A DNA stretch of 64,000 nucleotides from Anabaena lutea FACHB-196 (GTDB taxonomy: Bacteria > Cyanobacteriota > Cyanobacteriia > Cyanobacteriales > Nostocaceae). Location: assembly GCF_014698305.1 (NCBI RefSeq), contig NZ_JACJST010000019.1, forward strand, positions 51,248 through 115,247, given 5' to 3'. This document shows, in pieces, positions 1-9,461 of this stretch; the stretch's first letter is position 1, and the number at the start of each line of letters is the position of its first letter. A program made the translations under genes and the position numbers. The notes under the pieces were generated by a model, which was not told the origin of the DNA, ran no database searches, and saw only the letters and a list, made by a program, of their open reading frames with translations.

Positions 1-1773
1 GCAAAACTCCTGTGCTTCATACCATGATATCTGTTCTGCTGGTCGGTTAGCACCTTTAAAATGAGATGGGTCTGGGTTTAAATCTATTTTAACTTTTGGT
101 AAACTAGAAACGGCTTTCCATTGTGCTTGGGTGACAGTAAATTTTCCCATAAAAAAAGGTTTAATAGTCACTGGATGTTGAGGACTTCCCCTATCCGTGC
201 TTTCCAGTTCATTTTCTGGCGAACCCATGAAAAAATTACCACCAGGAATTGCAACTAATTCTAAAATTATGCCATTTTCTAATTCTTCTAAAAATAAAGC
301 TGCTGTTTTCCTAAGGCGCTGAATTTCCCACTTTATTCCTAAACCAAAAAATCCAGGTTTTAAAATTAATTTTGCTGTCTCAAACTCAAATAAGCTAGTT
401 TTAAAATTGGATGAAGATCGGGCATTATCACTCAATTTATTTGCTAGAGGTTCCTGTCTATTTCGATCTTCAGTTTTATAATTTTCCTCTGTTTTTGAAA
501 CTAGTTGCTGATTTTGAGGAAATTTTTTGGCTTCTTGTCTCTGACGTTCATACTCTGCCTCTTTTAAAGCCAGAACTTTTTTTTCTATAACAGATATATA
601 TTCATTTTTTAACCCTAAATACTGACGATATTCTTGCAGGTATTTAATCATCTCTGCACTAAAAGGATATTCTTGATTAACAGCAGCGGTAAATATTTGT
701 TCATACTTTTTTAACTTGCGTTCTTGTTCTTGATGCAGTTTTTGTTGATGAAGTTGAGACTCGCGATAGGGTTGTAAAACTTCTGCTCTAATTTCCCGTG
801 CTTCGAGTTCAGATAAACCTAACTCAATTCTTTTTAGTTCCAATACTTTCAACGCCACAACAGAAAAATCTCCCTGACTTTGTTGAGCGCGACTAGCCAC
901 TTCCTGAAAATATATATTTCTGGGAGGATTAACAATAACTGGGGGTGCTGGAATTGCTGAAGGTACAGAAGAAGTGAATTTTTTTAAATCATCCAAAGCC
1001 GTTTGAGCATTGGCATAGCGTAAACTATAGTGACGACGCACCATTTTTGTGAGTACTTCCGCTAAATTATCACTTAGCTGAATTTCTTGTTTCCATTCTA
1101 ACTCTCCTGTTTCCGGGTTTTCTTCGAGACTTTGCGGGCTTAAGCCTGTTAATGCTTGAATAGCGGTTATCCCCACGGCATAAATATCACTTTGAAAAAC
1201 CGTTTTTCCTCTAGCTTGTTCTGATGGCATATAACCATAAGTACCTGCCACAATGGAACTTTGCGGATTACCACGACTATTCACGATTTGGGAAGCCATT
1301 TCCTTGACTATACCAAAGTCAATTAGACATACTTTGCCATCTTGCTGTCGCCGAATCAGATTTGGCGGTTTGATATCGCGGTGAATAACCCCTTGCTGGT
1401 GGACAAAAGCTAAAACTTCTAAAACATCCTGTAATAATTTAGTAACATAACCTTCACTCAGCGGCTTACCCCGCAGAATTTCTTTGTCTAAACACCGTCC
1501 CTGAATAAATTCTTGCACTATATAGAATTTTTGGTTTTCCTCAAAGTACGCTAGTAGGTGAGGAATTTGGGGATGTGTACCCAACATTTCTAATATTCTC
1601 GCTTCTTTTTCAAAAAAATTGGCAATGCGAGTATTGAAATGGTGTTGAGGTAGAAGTTCCTTCACCACACATATAGGTTTACTGGGTTTTTGGGTGTCTG
1701 TAGCTTTATAGGTAATGCCAAAACCACCAGTTCCTAAGACTTCGATCATCTCATAACGTCCACCTAGTAGCAT
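1..1773 (-). CDS. Serine/threonine protein kinase with C-terminal FGE-sulfatase domain (partial)
   Basis: A frame open from an ATG at 1773 leftward to the window edge gives 591 codons; the C-terminus is cut off. The N-terminus is a Hanks-type kinase: glycine loop GTGGFG near residue 15, invariant Lys in VVKEL, catalytic loop HRDIKPPN near residue 130 and DFG near 151. A proline-rich stretch and a charged coiled-coil-like segment (about 330-460) follow. From about residue 500 a formylglycine-generating-enzyme/sulfatase-modifying domain begins (IPGGNFFMGSPENE, then ISWYEAQEFC at the edge). Kinase-FGE fusions are common in filamentous cyanobacteria; the FGE-like part is often thought to be a binding or sensory domain rather than a true FGE. 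Substrate unknown. The family call is secure, the role is not. Confidence 0.9.
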   Translation of the reverse strand, partial: MLLGGRYEMIEVLGTGGFGITYKATDTQKPSKPICVVKELLPQHHFNTRIANFFEKEARILEMLGTHPQIPHLLAYFEENQKFYIVQEFIQGRCLDKEILRGKPLSEGYVTKLLQDVLEVLAFVHQQGVIHRDIKPPNLIRRQQDGKVCLIDFGIVKEMASQIVNSRGNPQSSIVAGTYGYMPSEQARGKTVFQSDIYAVGITAIQALTGLSPQSLEENPETGELEWKQEIQLSDNLAEVLTKMVRRHYSLRYANAQTALDDLKKFTSSVPSAIPAPPVIVNPPRNIYFQEVASRAQQSQGDFSVVALKVLELKRIELGLSELEAREIRAEVLQPYRESQLHQQKLHQEQERKLKKYEQIFTAAVNQEYPFSAEMIKYLQEYRQYLGLKNEYISVIEKKVLALKEAEYERQRQEAKKFPQNQQLVSKTEENYKTEDRNRQEPLANKLSDNARSSSNFKTSLFEFETAKLILKPGFFGLGIKWEIQRLRKTAALFLEELENGIILELVAIPGGNFFMGSPENELESTDRGSPQHPVTIKPFFMGKFTVTQAQWKAVSSLPKVKIDLNPDPSHFKGANRPAEQISWYEAQEFC

Positions 1774-1872
1774 AGTCTAATTGCACCTGAAAACCGATAC
1801 AGAGGAAATATATACAGCTTAATCTAGTATAAGCCTTAATAAGTACAATACTCTTATTAAGTTCTAGAAAAT

Positions 1873-2065
1873 TTAGAGGATGTTTTCAAAGTATTTTATT
1901 TAGATATCAAATTGCTGGAAACCTAACCCCCAACCCTTTCCCTACCAGGTAATGGGAGTAAGAATCAAAGCTTCGCTCTCTGTGGGAGATACCCTAGGGA
2001 AAGCTGCTTCGCGTCTATGGAGAAGGGTTTCTAGTAAACTTGGCGATTTTTAAAACATCCTCTAA
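1873..2065. repeat. 193-bp MITE-like element with 14-bp perfect terminal inverted repeats
   Basis: TTAGAGGATGTTTT at 1873-1886 is exactly inverted at 2052-2065. The interior has no ORF and no transposase. It lies in the 386-bp gap between the divergently oriented ends of the kinase (start 1773) and the exonuclease-ATPase gene (stop 2160). No target-site duplication could be read at the ends. It is probably a non-autonomous IS derivative; the family is unassigned. Confidence 0.6.
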
Positions 2066-2118
2066 GGGAACACCAAAAAATAAATTACCCAAAACCAAAA
2101 CAAAAACAAAAATTATAG

Positions 2119-2144
2119 GGTGGGTGAGCGCAGCGTAACCCACC
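2119..2144 (-). terminator. Hairpin with 7-bp perfect stem downstream of the exonuclease-ATPase gene
   Basis: GGTGGGT (2119-2125) pairs with ACCCACC (2138-2144) across a 12-nt loop, 16 bp beyond the stop of the minus-strand gene. It could terminate that transcript. No T-run follows on the minus strand, so it may instead be a dispersed cyanobacterial palindromic repeat. Confidence 0.4.
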
Positions 2145-2159
2145 ATTATTCCTGATATT

Positions 2160-4562
2160 TTATTTTTTGGGTGGAGTAAAACCAAATATAGAAAAAATCC
2201 AGTGATACCATTCTTGATGAGTAGTCACAAAAGTTAAAGCTGATTCCAAATCTACATCTAAATCTTTGTTATAAATACTGATAATGAGATCATAAATCAA
2301 ATCAAAGAGAATTCTATCTTTTTTATTGAATAAAATAAAATTCCCATTAGCACTATTTTCTAGTTGTTTGATTCTTTCCTTGCCTACCTTACCAGTAATC
2401 TCTGGTTGACGTTCATCTCTAATTAAATCAAATTTACTTTGAGGATTATTAATAACTAATTCATTGAAATTATTAATACGACTCGTAAATGGAGTTCCAC
2501 TAATTTCTAGAAAAGCAATTACATGATGTTTCTGCCCATGTTCTATGACAATATGTTCTGGTAATACCCTTTTACCTAAACGATATTGTGTTAATTTAAA
2601 TGACTGGATGTGAGTTAAAGCTTCAGCAATATTCCTCAATTTACCAATATCATCACCATCACTAATAATCGCTGCATTATGATATTTTTGTTCCAACTCT
2701 GTTCCATGTTCATTTAAATATTCAATCACCGGATTTGGAGGAATAGCAGTTTCACCGAATAAATAGGGTGCTAATTGATCCTGTAAGTTACTGAAATCAA
2801 TAGAATTAGATGTTTGTATAGCTTGAATTAGTTGACTCAAAACTTCTATTGATGTCTGTTGTTGTTGCTGTAGAAATTTTAATTGCTGTTCTATTTTTTC
2901 ATTACTATCTAATTCACGGATGGGTTTTCTTTCATCTGGTAAAGGAATACCATTAACTCTATAGTCATAGTATTTAGCCGCACGATTTAAAGCAGCACGA
3001 ATAGGTTGTTTTCCTAAAATATCCTCTAAATCTTCAGGGGAAAATAGCTGTTCTAAGGTAATATCTACAGATTGCATTTTCACCTTGAGAATAGATTTAA
3101 CTTCCACTTCTGTAGGTTGACGTAAAGAAACTTGATATTGACCTACTCGTCCAATAATAGATTGATCAAATGTTGTTTGAAACTTTTCCCACCTGTCAGG
3201 AAATAAATTCAATATAATTAAACTATTCGGAACATGGGTAAAAATTTCTTTAATTGCTTCTCCAAAATTTAACAAAATTTCTTGATTATGAGAAAGTCCT
3301 AAACCTTCTAATTGATCAAAAATAATAATTAAAGGTTCATCGAGAGTAGATAATTTACCTAAAACTGAAATAGCTTCTAGAGAAAAAGCTTCTTTACTAA
3401 TTTCCTCTCCCCAATTTGGTAAACTAATTTTTTCGGCTTCTTCGTCAGTTAAAATATTTCCTGCTAACCAGCGAGTGATGACATTTCTATATTTATAATC
3501 TGTATAGCTGCAATATTTAACCATTCCTTTAATGATAGATAAAGCAAAACTTCCGGCAGCATAATTGCTTATCCACCATTCATTAATAGTTTTTTCTATG
3601 TATTGCCAATATTCCCGTTTACGTTGAGTATTTTCTTTACCCAGAGCATTAATACTATTATCTTCTAAATCATATAAAGCTTTGATAATCTCTATGTCTT
3701 TTTGTTTAACTTCTCTATCATTCAGACTAACTATTTTGCGAAAGCTGTTAATAATTAAAGAGTCTAATTGAGGTAAATTTACTGCTTTTTCAACTAGGGA
3801 TTCTAAAATTCTACTGTAGATATGATAAAGTACAGATTGAGCATTATTTGGTTGACGAATAAACAGTAATCTATTACTGGATAATCTCTCATTGGCAAGT
3901 CGCATCATTAAATGAGTTTTACCAGTACCTGGTTCTCCAATCACCACTACACCTTTACTCTGATGATTAGAATCTGATTTGATGCTATTTAAAGCAGTTT
4001 GTAAAATCTGGAATTCTCGATGATAAGTATCAAGATAATCTGGATGATGTTGGAAAGGAGTATCAACTCGACTGCTACTAAATGGATTAGGTTTTTGTTT
4101 GAGATTTTCTAACATAATTTTCCTATAAAGATGGTATGTAAAAGTGGCATCATAGCGAGCAGTATGTGCCATATTAGGAAGAAAATATTGATTATTAGCT
4201 CGAAGATTAAAATATTTACTCAAATACTCTAAAGAATAACTTTCTAAATCTGGAAAACAGTTTTTAGCTAGAATCCAGGTACAATCAAATTGTAAATTTT
4301 CCCAAGCTAAACCAACTTGTCGAAAACTACGTTTGAGGATATCAATATCATGTTCTGCATAGTGACAGATGATTTTTTTATCTTCAACAATAGTCAGAAA
4401 TTCCGTTAATAATGTTTTCAGACTTTTGAGATTTAAGACATTTTCAAAACCATGAGAATTACCATCACAAAAACCTTCATAAATTACCACACCTTGACTA
4501 TTAACAATAGCTAATTCACTTAAATTTGGGTTGCCTTCAGTATCTAAGATAACAAAGTCCAT
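2160..4562 (-). CDS. DEDDh exonuclease-like domain fused to an AAA/ORC-type ATPase, 800 aa
   Basis: The N-terminus resembles DnaQ/RNase T exonucleases: LDTEG (acidic pair about D7/E9), HYAEHDIDIL (D about 72), and HTARYDA (H about 133, D about 138), the expected DEDDh set. After a linker rich in Pro/Ser comes a P-loop ATPase with Walker A GEPGTGKT (about 209-216) and Walker B LIIIFDQLEG (about 411-420). A Gln-rich coiled-coil segment and an unassigned C-terminal domain of about 200 residues follow. Start: ATG at 4562 gives MDFVILDTEG; an in-frame GTG at 4571 is the alternative. It stands alone with no obvious operon partner. Exonuclease plus ATP-driven sensor is a layout seen in antiviral effectors, but repair or replication roles are equally possible; the function is not established. 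Confidence 0.75.
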   Translation of the reverse strand: MDFVILDTEGNPNLSELAIVNSQGVVIYEGFCDGNSHGFENVLNLKSLKTLLTEFLTIVEDKKIICHYAEHDIDILKRSFRQVGLAWENLQFDCTWILAKNCFPDLESYSLEYLSKYFNLRANNQYFLPNMAHTARYDATFTYHLYRKIMLENLKQKPNPFSSSRVDTPFQHHPDYLDTYHREFQILQTALNSIKSDSNHQSKGVVVIGEPGTGKTHLMMRLANERLSSNRLLFIRQPNNAQSVLYHIYSRILESLVEKAVNLPQLDSLIINSFRKIVSLNDREVKQKDIEIIKALYDLEDNSINALGKENTQRKREYWQYIEKTINEWWISNYAAGSFALSIIKGMVKYCSYTDYKYRNVITRWLAGNILTDEEAEKISLPNWGEEISKEAFSLEAISVLGKLSTLDEPLIIIFDQLEGLGLSHNQEILLNFGEAIKEIFTHVPNSLIILNLFPDRWEKFQTTFDQSIIGRVGQYQVSLRQPTEVEVKSILKVKMQSVDITLEQLFSPEDLEDILGKQPIRAALNRAAKYYDYRVNGIPLPDERKPIRELDSNEKIEQQLKFLQQQQQTSIEVLSQLIQAIQTSNSIDFSNLQDQLAPYLFGETAIPPNPVIEYLNEHGTELEQKYHNAAIISDGDDIGKLRNIAEALTHIQSFKLTQYRLGKRVLPEHIVIEHGQKHHVIAFLEISGTPFTSRINNFNELVINNPQSKFDLIRDERQPEITGKVGKERIKQLENSANGNFILFNKKDRILFDLIYDLIISIYNKDLDVDLESALTFVTTHQEWYHWIFSIFGFTPPKK

Positions 4563-4726
4563 ATTAGTCACTTTCTAAGTAGATTATCGTAATGCCTGTG
4601 ATAATTAAATCATAAACTGTAAAAGACTGAAAAGTGTTTTAGACAAAAATTGCCCTCTAGATAGAAGCGACTACTGGCAAAATTCGTTACCTTGAAGCTA
4701 GTGGATCAAAAATCAGGAAAACGCCA

Positions 4727-5440
4727 GTGGTTCCCCTTAAAGACAACAATCCTACAGAAATTACGCCCTATGTGACTTATGGGCTAATTGCTGCCAATGT
4801 CCTCGCTTTTCTTTATGAAGCTAGTCTTCCTCCCCAAGCATTAAATGGGTTTTTACATCTTGCGGCTGTAGTACCAAAGGAACTTACTTTAAGCTTTGCA
4901 GGAATTTCTGTTCATCAACCAGTGCCAGAATGGGCAACTTTAATTACTTCCCAGTTTCTGCACGGTGGTTTTTTGCACCTAGCTGGAAATATGTTATTTC
5001 TTTGGGTTTTTGGTAACAATGTCGAAGATAAATTAGGTCATTTTAAATATTTACTTTTTTACTTATCTTGCGGTGTTTTAGCATCATTAACCCAATGGTA
5101 CTTTTCTCAAAACTCTAACATTCCTTCGTTGGGTGCGAGTGGAGCCATAGCTGGTGTAATGGGTGCATACATTTTCCGTTTTCCCAACGTTGAAATTCTT
5201 GGTGTGGTTCCTCTAGGTATTTTCTTCCCTACCTTTCGTGTTCCTGCATATTTCTTTTTAGGATTTTGGTTTCTCCAACAAGCTTTTTACGGAGTCGCTA
5301 CGATAGAAGCACCTACCAACATCGGCATGGAGGGTGGCGGAATCGCTTATTGGGCCCATGCCGGTGGTTTTATTTTTGGGGCGATTCTGGGGCCAATTTT
5401 AGGTTTGTTTAGCGATAGATCTCAGGAAGAATCTTTTTAA
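4727..5440 (+). CDS. Rhomboid family intramembrane serine protease (copy 1)
   Basis: A 237-aa polytopic membrane protein of the rhomboid family, which cleaves transmembrane helices inside the bilayer. It has the catalytic GxSG motif as GASGA (Ser about 138) in TM4 and the partner His in AYWAHAGG (about 211) in TM6. It also has the HGGFLHLAGN stretch typical of TM2 (His79/His84/Asn88). Start is GTG at 4727, with AGGA about 10 nt upstream. A second copy lies at 6546-7217. Substrates are unknown; the unknown hydrophobic protein between the two copies is a possible but untested client. Confidence 0.92.
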   Translation: MVPLKDNNPTEITPYVTYGLIAANVLAFLYEASLPPQALNGFLHLAAVVPKELTLSFAGISVHQPVPEWATLITSQFLHGGFLHLAGNMLFLWVFGNNVEDKLGHFKYLLFYLSCGVLASLTQWYFSQNSNIPSLGASGAIAGVMGAYIFRFPNVEILGVVPLGIFFPTFRVPAYFFLGFWFLQQAFYGVATIEAPTNIGMEGGGIAYWAHAGGFIFGAILGPILGLFSDRSQEESF

Positions 5441-5448
5441 AGTTGGAT

Positions 5449-6357
5449 TTAACTCGTTGCTTGGGTCATTCCCAAGAATTTTTGTGTTTGTGCGGTGATA
5501 CCAAATAAGCTATCTGCATGACAGAATATTTCCCAAGCGCGAACTCCCATAAAACCAATACCTGCAACTGCCAAGGGAATTGCTGCTGCGCCTAAAAGTG
5601 CCGCAATTGGCGGAAATATCATGCAGATTGCTAAAAGAATTCCTGTAATTACACCACCAGAAATGCCAGCTTTGGCGGTAGCGATGGCGACTTTCTGCAC
5701 TAACTCCTGCTGTGTAATTTTCCCTTCAACCCATAATAATGAGTTTTCCAATATGGAGAATACTAACTCAATTACTGCGGCGGCAACTGCTCCTTTGATA
5801 ACTGCGCCAACTACCTCTGCAACTGCTGCTTTAAATGCTGCATCAGCCAAAACCTGCTTGGCAACTGCTAGTTCTTCTGGAGTCATATCCACACCACCAC
5901 GGGCGCGATTAACCCAAAATTGCTCAAAAATGCCGTTAGTAGCTTCGCTTCCGCCACCATTGACATGAGCTTGAATATGGCTCCAGTCTTTATCTTGACA
6001 AAATTCACGAATTGCCTCTGGGCCTTGAGCGCGAATTTGTGCCGGAATGCTTTCAAATACTTTCGCTGCTTCTTGAATATTTCGCATTCCACCGCGCACA
6101 CCAGCCCGTGCAAATTTGAGTTGCAAACTTGCTGGCAAGTTCTCAAACCGGATATTGTTGGCTATTTTGAAAGCTTCCTGAGTAGCAATTATACCAGCAC
6201 TAGCTATGGAACTGGGCGCTGCTTGAGCAAAATCGACGATCTGAGTTGTAGTTTCTTGAACTTTAGAAATGGCTTGGTTAGCCAAATTTTGAGTATCGGT
6301 AACTGCTGCTTGCACCTTAGCGGTTAGCGATTCAAGAGGATTTCGGTTGATTTCCAT
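5449..6357 (-). CDS. Conserved hydrophobic protein of unknown function, weak HNH-like motif
   Basis: 302 aa, not recognised. Residues 1-120 are amphipathic and Ala/Gln-rich. Residues about 124-155 contain DWSHIQAH followed by a Gly-rich turn, NGIF and NRARGG, spaced like an HNH-type nuclease motif, although the second His is an Asn. Residues about 175-275 are Ala/Gly-rich hydrophobic stretches that could form three or four membrane helices. The gene converges with rhomboid copy 1 (8 bp apart) and diverges from copy 2. A membrane-inserting or toxin-like role is conceivable but is inference only. Confidence 0.7.
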   Translation of the reverse strand: MEINRNPLESLTAKVQAAVTDTQNLANQAISKVQETTTQIVDFAQAAPSSIASAGIIATQEAFKIANNIRFENLPASLQLKFARAGVRGGMRNIQEAAKVFESIPAQIRAQGPEAIREFCQDKDWSHIQAHVNGGGSEATNGIFEQFWVNRARGGVDMTPEELAVAKQVLADAAFKAAVAEVVGAVIKGAVAAAVIELVFSILENSLLWVEGKITQQELVQKVAIATAKAGISGGVITGILLAICMIFPPIAALLGAAAIPLAVAGIGFMGVRAWEIFCHADSLFGITAQTQKFLGMTQATS

Positions 6358-6545
6358 ATTTTAGATTTTAGTTAAATTTGCATACTTAGATTATCGGTCT
6401 ATTAACCCTCATCTGGCAAGTTCAAAAAACAACTGGAGATAGAGATGGCTACAGTACATACACGGAATTATTTTCACTTTTTCGCTGACCAATTTCCAGC
6501 TAGTCAGGCTATATTGCAATTAATAGATCATGAGAAAAAACGCCT

Positions 6546-7217
6546 GTGTTTCCTCTTTACGACGAAAACCCAACGCGAATCACTCCGTATTTCACTTACG
6601 GATTGATTGGCATGAATATTGTCATTTTCCTGCATGAAGTAAGTTTGTCTAGTGGACAATTGGAGCAGTTTTTTCAGCTATATGCCTTAATACCACGAGA
6701 GTTCACAAACAACTTAGCTGGGGAGTGGACAACGTTATTTACTTCACAATTTTTACATGGTGGTTGGTGGCATCTCATATCCAATATGCTCTATCTATGG
6801 ATATTTGGTAACAATATTGAAGAACGCTTAGGACATTTTAAATATCTAATTTTTTATCTGTTTTGTGGTGCTTCTGCTGCCTTATGTCAATGGTTTATTG
6901 GCATGAATTCTGCTATTCCTTCTTTGGGGGCGAGTGGTGCAATTGCTGGGGTTTTAGGTGCTTATCTTCTTTGGTTTCCTCAAGCGAAAATTAAAACCTT
7001 AGTTTTTTTGGGGTTTTTCGTCACTATCATCAATGTTCCCGCAGTGGTAATGATTGGTCTTTTCTTTATTCAAAATCTCATTTCTGGTTTTGCCAGTTTG
7101 CAAGCATCTGCCAATATGAGTGTAGAAACTGGGGGAGTTGCTTACTGGGCGCACATCGGCGGCTTTGTGTTCGGGATGATTTTTGCCCCTCTGTTTAGGT
7201 TGTTTCAGGGTGAGTAG
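6546..7217 (+). CDS. Rhomboid family intramembrane serine protease (copy 2)
   Basis: 223-aa paralogue of the protein at 4727-5440, with matching N-terminus (FPLYDENPTRITPY against VPLKDNNPTEITPY). Catalytic Ser about 130 lies in GASGA and His about 203 in AYWAHIGG; the TM2 motif is HGGWWHLISN. Start is GTG at 6546, as in copy 1. It ends 3 bp before the stop of the convergent wzc-like gene. The pair looks like a local duplication with substantial divergence. Confidence 0.92.
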   Translation: MFPLYDENPTRITPYFTYGLIGMNIVIFLHEVSLSSGQLEQFFQLYALIPREFTNNLAGEWTTLFTSQFLHGGWWHLISNMLYLWIFGNNIEERLGHFKYLIFYLFCGASAALCQWFIGMNSAIPSLGASGAIAGVLGAYLLWFPQAKIKTLVFLGFFVTIINVPAVVMIGLFFIQNLISGFASLQASANMSVETGGVAYWAHIGGFVFGMIFAPLFRLFQGE

Positions 7218-7220
7218 GCG

Positions 7221-9407
7221 CTATTTTTTGCCGAAAATAGAGGAAATTTCCGCTGCTGATTCGATCACTTCCAGGTCTATATCAGGCGTAGAGGTGCGTA
7301 ATTCTATCAGTTCTTCAGGTAGATTAACTTTGATGTCAGCACCATTAATAATAGATCCTAACAGCCCTAATTCATCTTCTAACAACTGATCAATGGCTTC
7401 ACCCAACATATTTTCCTGTGTATAGTTTGGTCGTGCTACCAGGACTATACCATCACTATAAGGTTGGATTAACAATGGATCATTGGAAATGCTGAGAGGA
7501 TTAGTATCTAGTATTACTAAATCATAGCGCTCGCGTGCGTCTTCTATCAAGCGGCGCATTTCGCTCGATTCTAGTATTGCAGCAGATTGACGCACAGGGC
7601 CGGCGCTGGGAATAATGTATAAATTTTCGACATCGGGAACTAAGCGAATACAGTCACTCAAGCTGGAATAATAAATCAGTGGTTCCATAGTGGCATAGGA
7701 GTCAGGCGCAACTTTCAGGGACGAAGCGCGGGAGGGCGATCGCAAATCTGTTTCGATAATCAAGGTTCTTTTCCCAGCCAGTGCGGAAGCTATACCCAAG
7801 TTGTAAGCACTCACTGTTTTACCTTCTTGGCTACTGACGCTAGTAATCAATATCACCTTTAAGTTTTTACCGCCTATCCGGCGCAAATTACTGCGAAACT
7901 TCTCATAAAACTCTAAATAGGGCGAATCTGAGGAAAGTAGCACTGGTAAGGCTTCTGGATCTAAATTATCAACTGGGATGAAAGGCAATTCTCCCAGGAG
8001 TAGCACTTCTTTTTGTTTGAGACTTTCGCGGATATCCTCTCTGGTTTTGAAAGTTCCTTCCAGTGACCCCAACAAAAATATCACACCACCACCAATGACC
8101 ACACCCAAAAAACCACCGATAGCCAATGTCGCAGGGACACTCTTTGGTTTAATAGGAGCAGTGCTAACTGTGGGCTGGCTGGCAATACTAAGACTACTTA
8201 CAGTTTCTGCTTCTGCGGTTTTAGCATCAGTGAGCTTTGCTTGCATTTGGTCATAGATAGCTTTTTTCAGACCAACAACCTGTTCCAAACGCGATCGCTC
8301 TAATTGTTTATTGGGTACAAGCGAAGATTCTCGTCTTAATTGTTCCTCCTGTTCCTTTTGCTGTTTTAGTTGTTGTTCTAGCATCTCTCGTTGGGTTTGC
8401 AAAGCCACCATTTGGTTTGCTAATGCCTGCCGCGTGGGGTCTAGACTACTTTGGGTACGAATACCCTGAACATTACCTTGGATAGGGGCTGCAATCCCAC
8501 CACCACCTAACACCTCAGCAGCACGTTCTTGGAGTAATTCTTCCGAGGCATCTTTTTGGCGCTGTAATTGAATCATTGTCGGGTGTTCAGGTCGTAAATC
8601 TTTCCTGAGAACAGCGATTTGTGATTCAGCTTGATAAATTTGCGATCGCAAGTTGGCAATAATTGGATCAGCACTCAAAGCCGAAGAAACATAAGCCTGT
8701 CCCACTGTTAACCCCAACTTATTTTCTAAACTACGCATTTGGGCATCAATCCCAGAAATGGTAAATCTAAGTTGCCTTTGTTGATTTTGGCTAGTAGTAA
8801 TACCATTTAGCAAACTTCCATTTTCCGCTGCTAAAATTGCTGGTCGCTCCAGGCGATCATATTGTTCTAATTTATTCTCAGCAGCTTGGAGTTCTTGCTT
8901 AAACTCTGGTAAGCGATCATTCAGTTTTTTAATAATAGCTTTTAATCGTCCAGTATTAATCTCGCCACTCAACTGAACCATTGACTTCATCAATTCATCC
9001 AATACCTCTTTGGCTCGGTTGGGATTGCTATCTACGTACTTAAGGATAATACCTGAAAAGTCTAATTTCCCAGTTTTGTCTGCCTTAGGCAATTTAATTG
9101 ACACATTTGCACCAATGGTTTTTGGTTTAGTTTTTACCTTTGCTGCCACATTTTCAATAATTTGGTTGGATAATAAAATTTCCTGTGTCAGTTCTTTACC
9201 TTGTTCTTGAATTTCCGTACCAGTTTTGGAGAAAGAAATTGTGGGACTAACGTAGTTCAAAGCAGATTCTGCTACGTAACTAACTGGTGGATCTGGTTGT
9301 ATTGCCACTACTACCGAACCAGCTATTACTACCGAAAAACTAGCCAGTCCAATCCATTTATACTTTTCAAAGGCAATAATATAGCGTTTAACAATTGGTG
9401 GTGTCAT
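7221..9407 (-). CDS. Wzc-like polysaccharide co-polymerase / BY-kinase-type ATPase
   Basis: 728 aa. A Wzz domain with a TM near residues 18-35 and a long periplasmic coiled coil (about 140-410) is followed by a second TM near 425-450 and a cytoplasmic CpsD/CapB-type ATPase domain. That domain has Walker A SSQEGKT (about 525), IETDLRSP (about 550) in the A' position and LVILDTNP as Walker B. Such proteins control chain length and export of exopolysaccharide together with Wza-type outer membrane proteins, here encoded just upstream at 9462. The A' motif has Glu where Asp is usual, and no C-terminal tyrosine cluster is present, so autophosphorylation is doubtful. It sits in the cyanoexosortase block, consistent with surface polysaccharide linked to protein sorting. 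Confidence 0.9.
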   Translation of the reverse strand: MTPPIVKRYIIAFEKYKWIGLASFSVVIAGSVVVAIQPDPPVSYVAESALNYVSPTISFSKTGTEIQEQGKELTQEILLSNQIIENVAAKVKTKPKTIGANVSIKLPKADKTGKLDFSGIILKYVDSNPNRAKEVLDELMKSMVQLSGEINTGRLKAIIKKLNDRLPEFKQELQAAENKLEQYDRLERPAILAAENGSLLNGITTSQNQQRQLRFTISGIDAQMRSLENKLGLTVGQAYVSSALSADPIIANLRSQIYQAESQIAVLRKDLRPEHPTMIQLQRQKDASEELLQERAAEVLGGGGIAAPIQGNVQGIRTQSSLDPTRQALANQMVALQTQREMLEQQLKQQKEQEEQLRRESSLVPNKQLERSRLEQVVGLKKAIYDQMQAKLTDAKTAEAETVSSLSIASQPTVSTAPIKPKSVPATLAIGGFLGVVIGGGVIFLLGSLEGTFKTREDIRESLKQKEVLLLGELPFIPVDNLDPEALPVLLSSDSPYLEFYEKFRSNLRRIGGKNLKVILITSVSSQEGKTVSAYNLGIASALAGKRTLIIETDLRSPSRASSLKVAPDSYATMEPLIYYSSLSDCIRLVPDVENLYIIPSAGPVRQSAAILESSEMRRLIEDARERYDLVILDTNPLSISNDPLLIQPYSDGIVLVARPNYTQENMLGEAIDQLLEDELGLLGSIINGADIKVNLPEELIELRTSTPDIDLEVIESAAEISSIFGKK

Positions 9408-9461
9408 AGTATTTAATTAGTTATTAATTCTTAGTTATTAGTCATAACTTCTTCCTGAAAA

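Noticed and set aside
5621..6327. Frames opposite the hydrophobic protein at 5449-6357
   Set aside because: Antisense shadows of a gene with coherent composition; no start signals.
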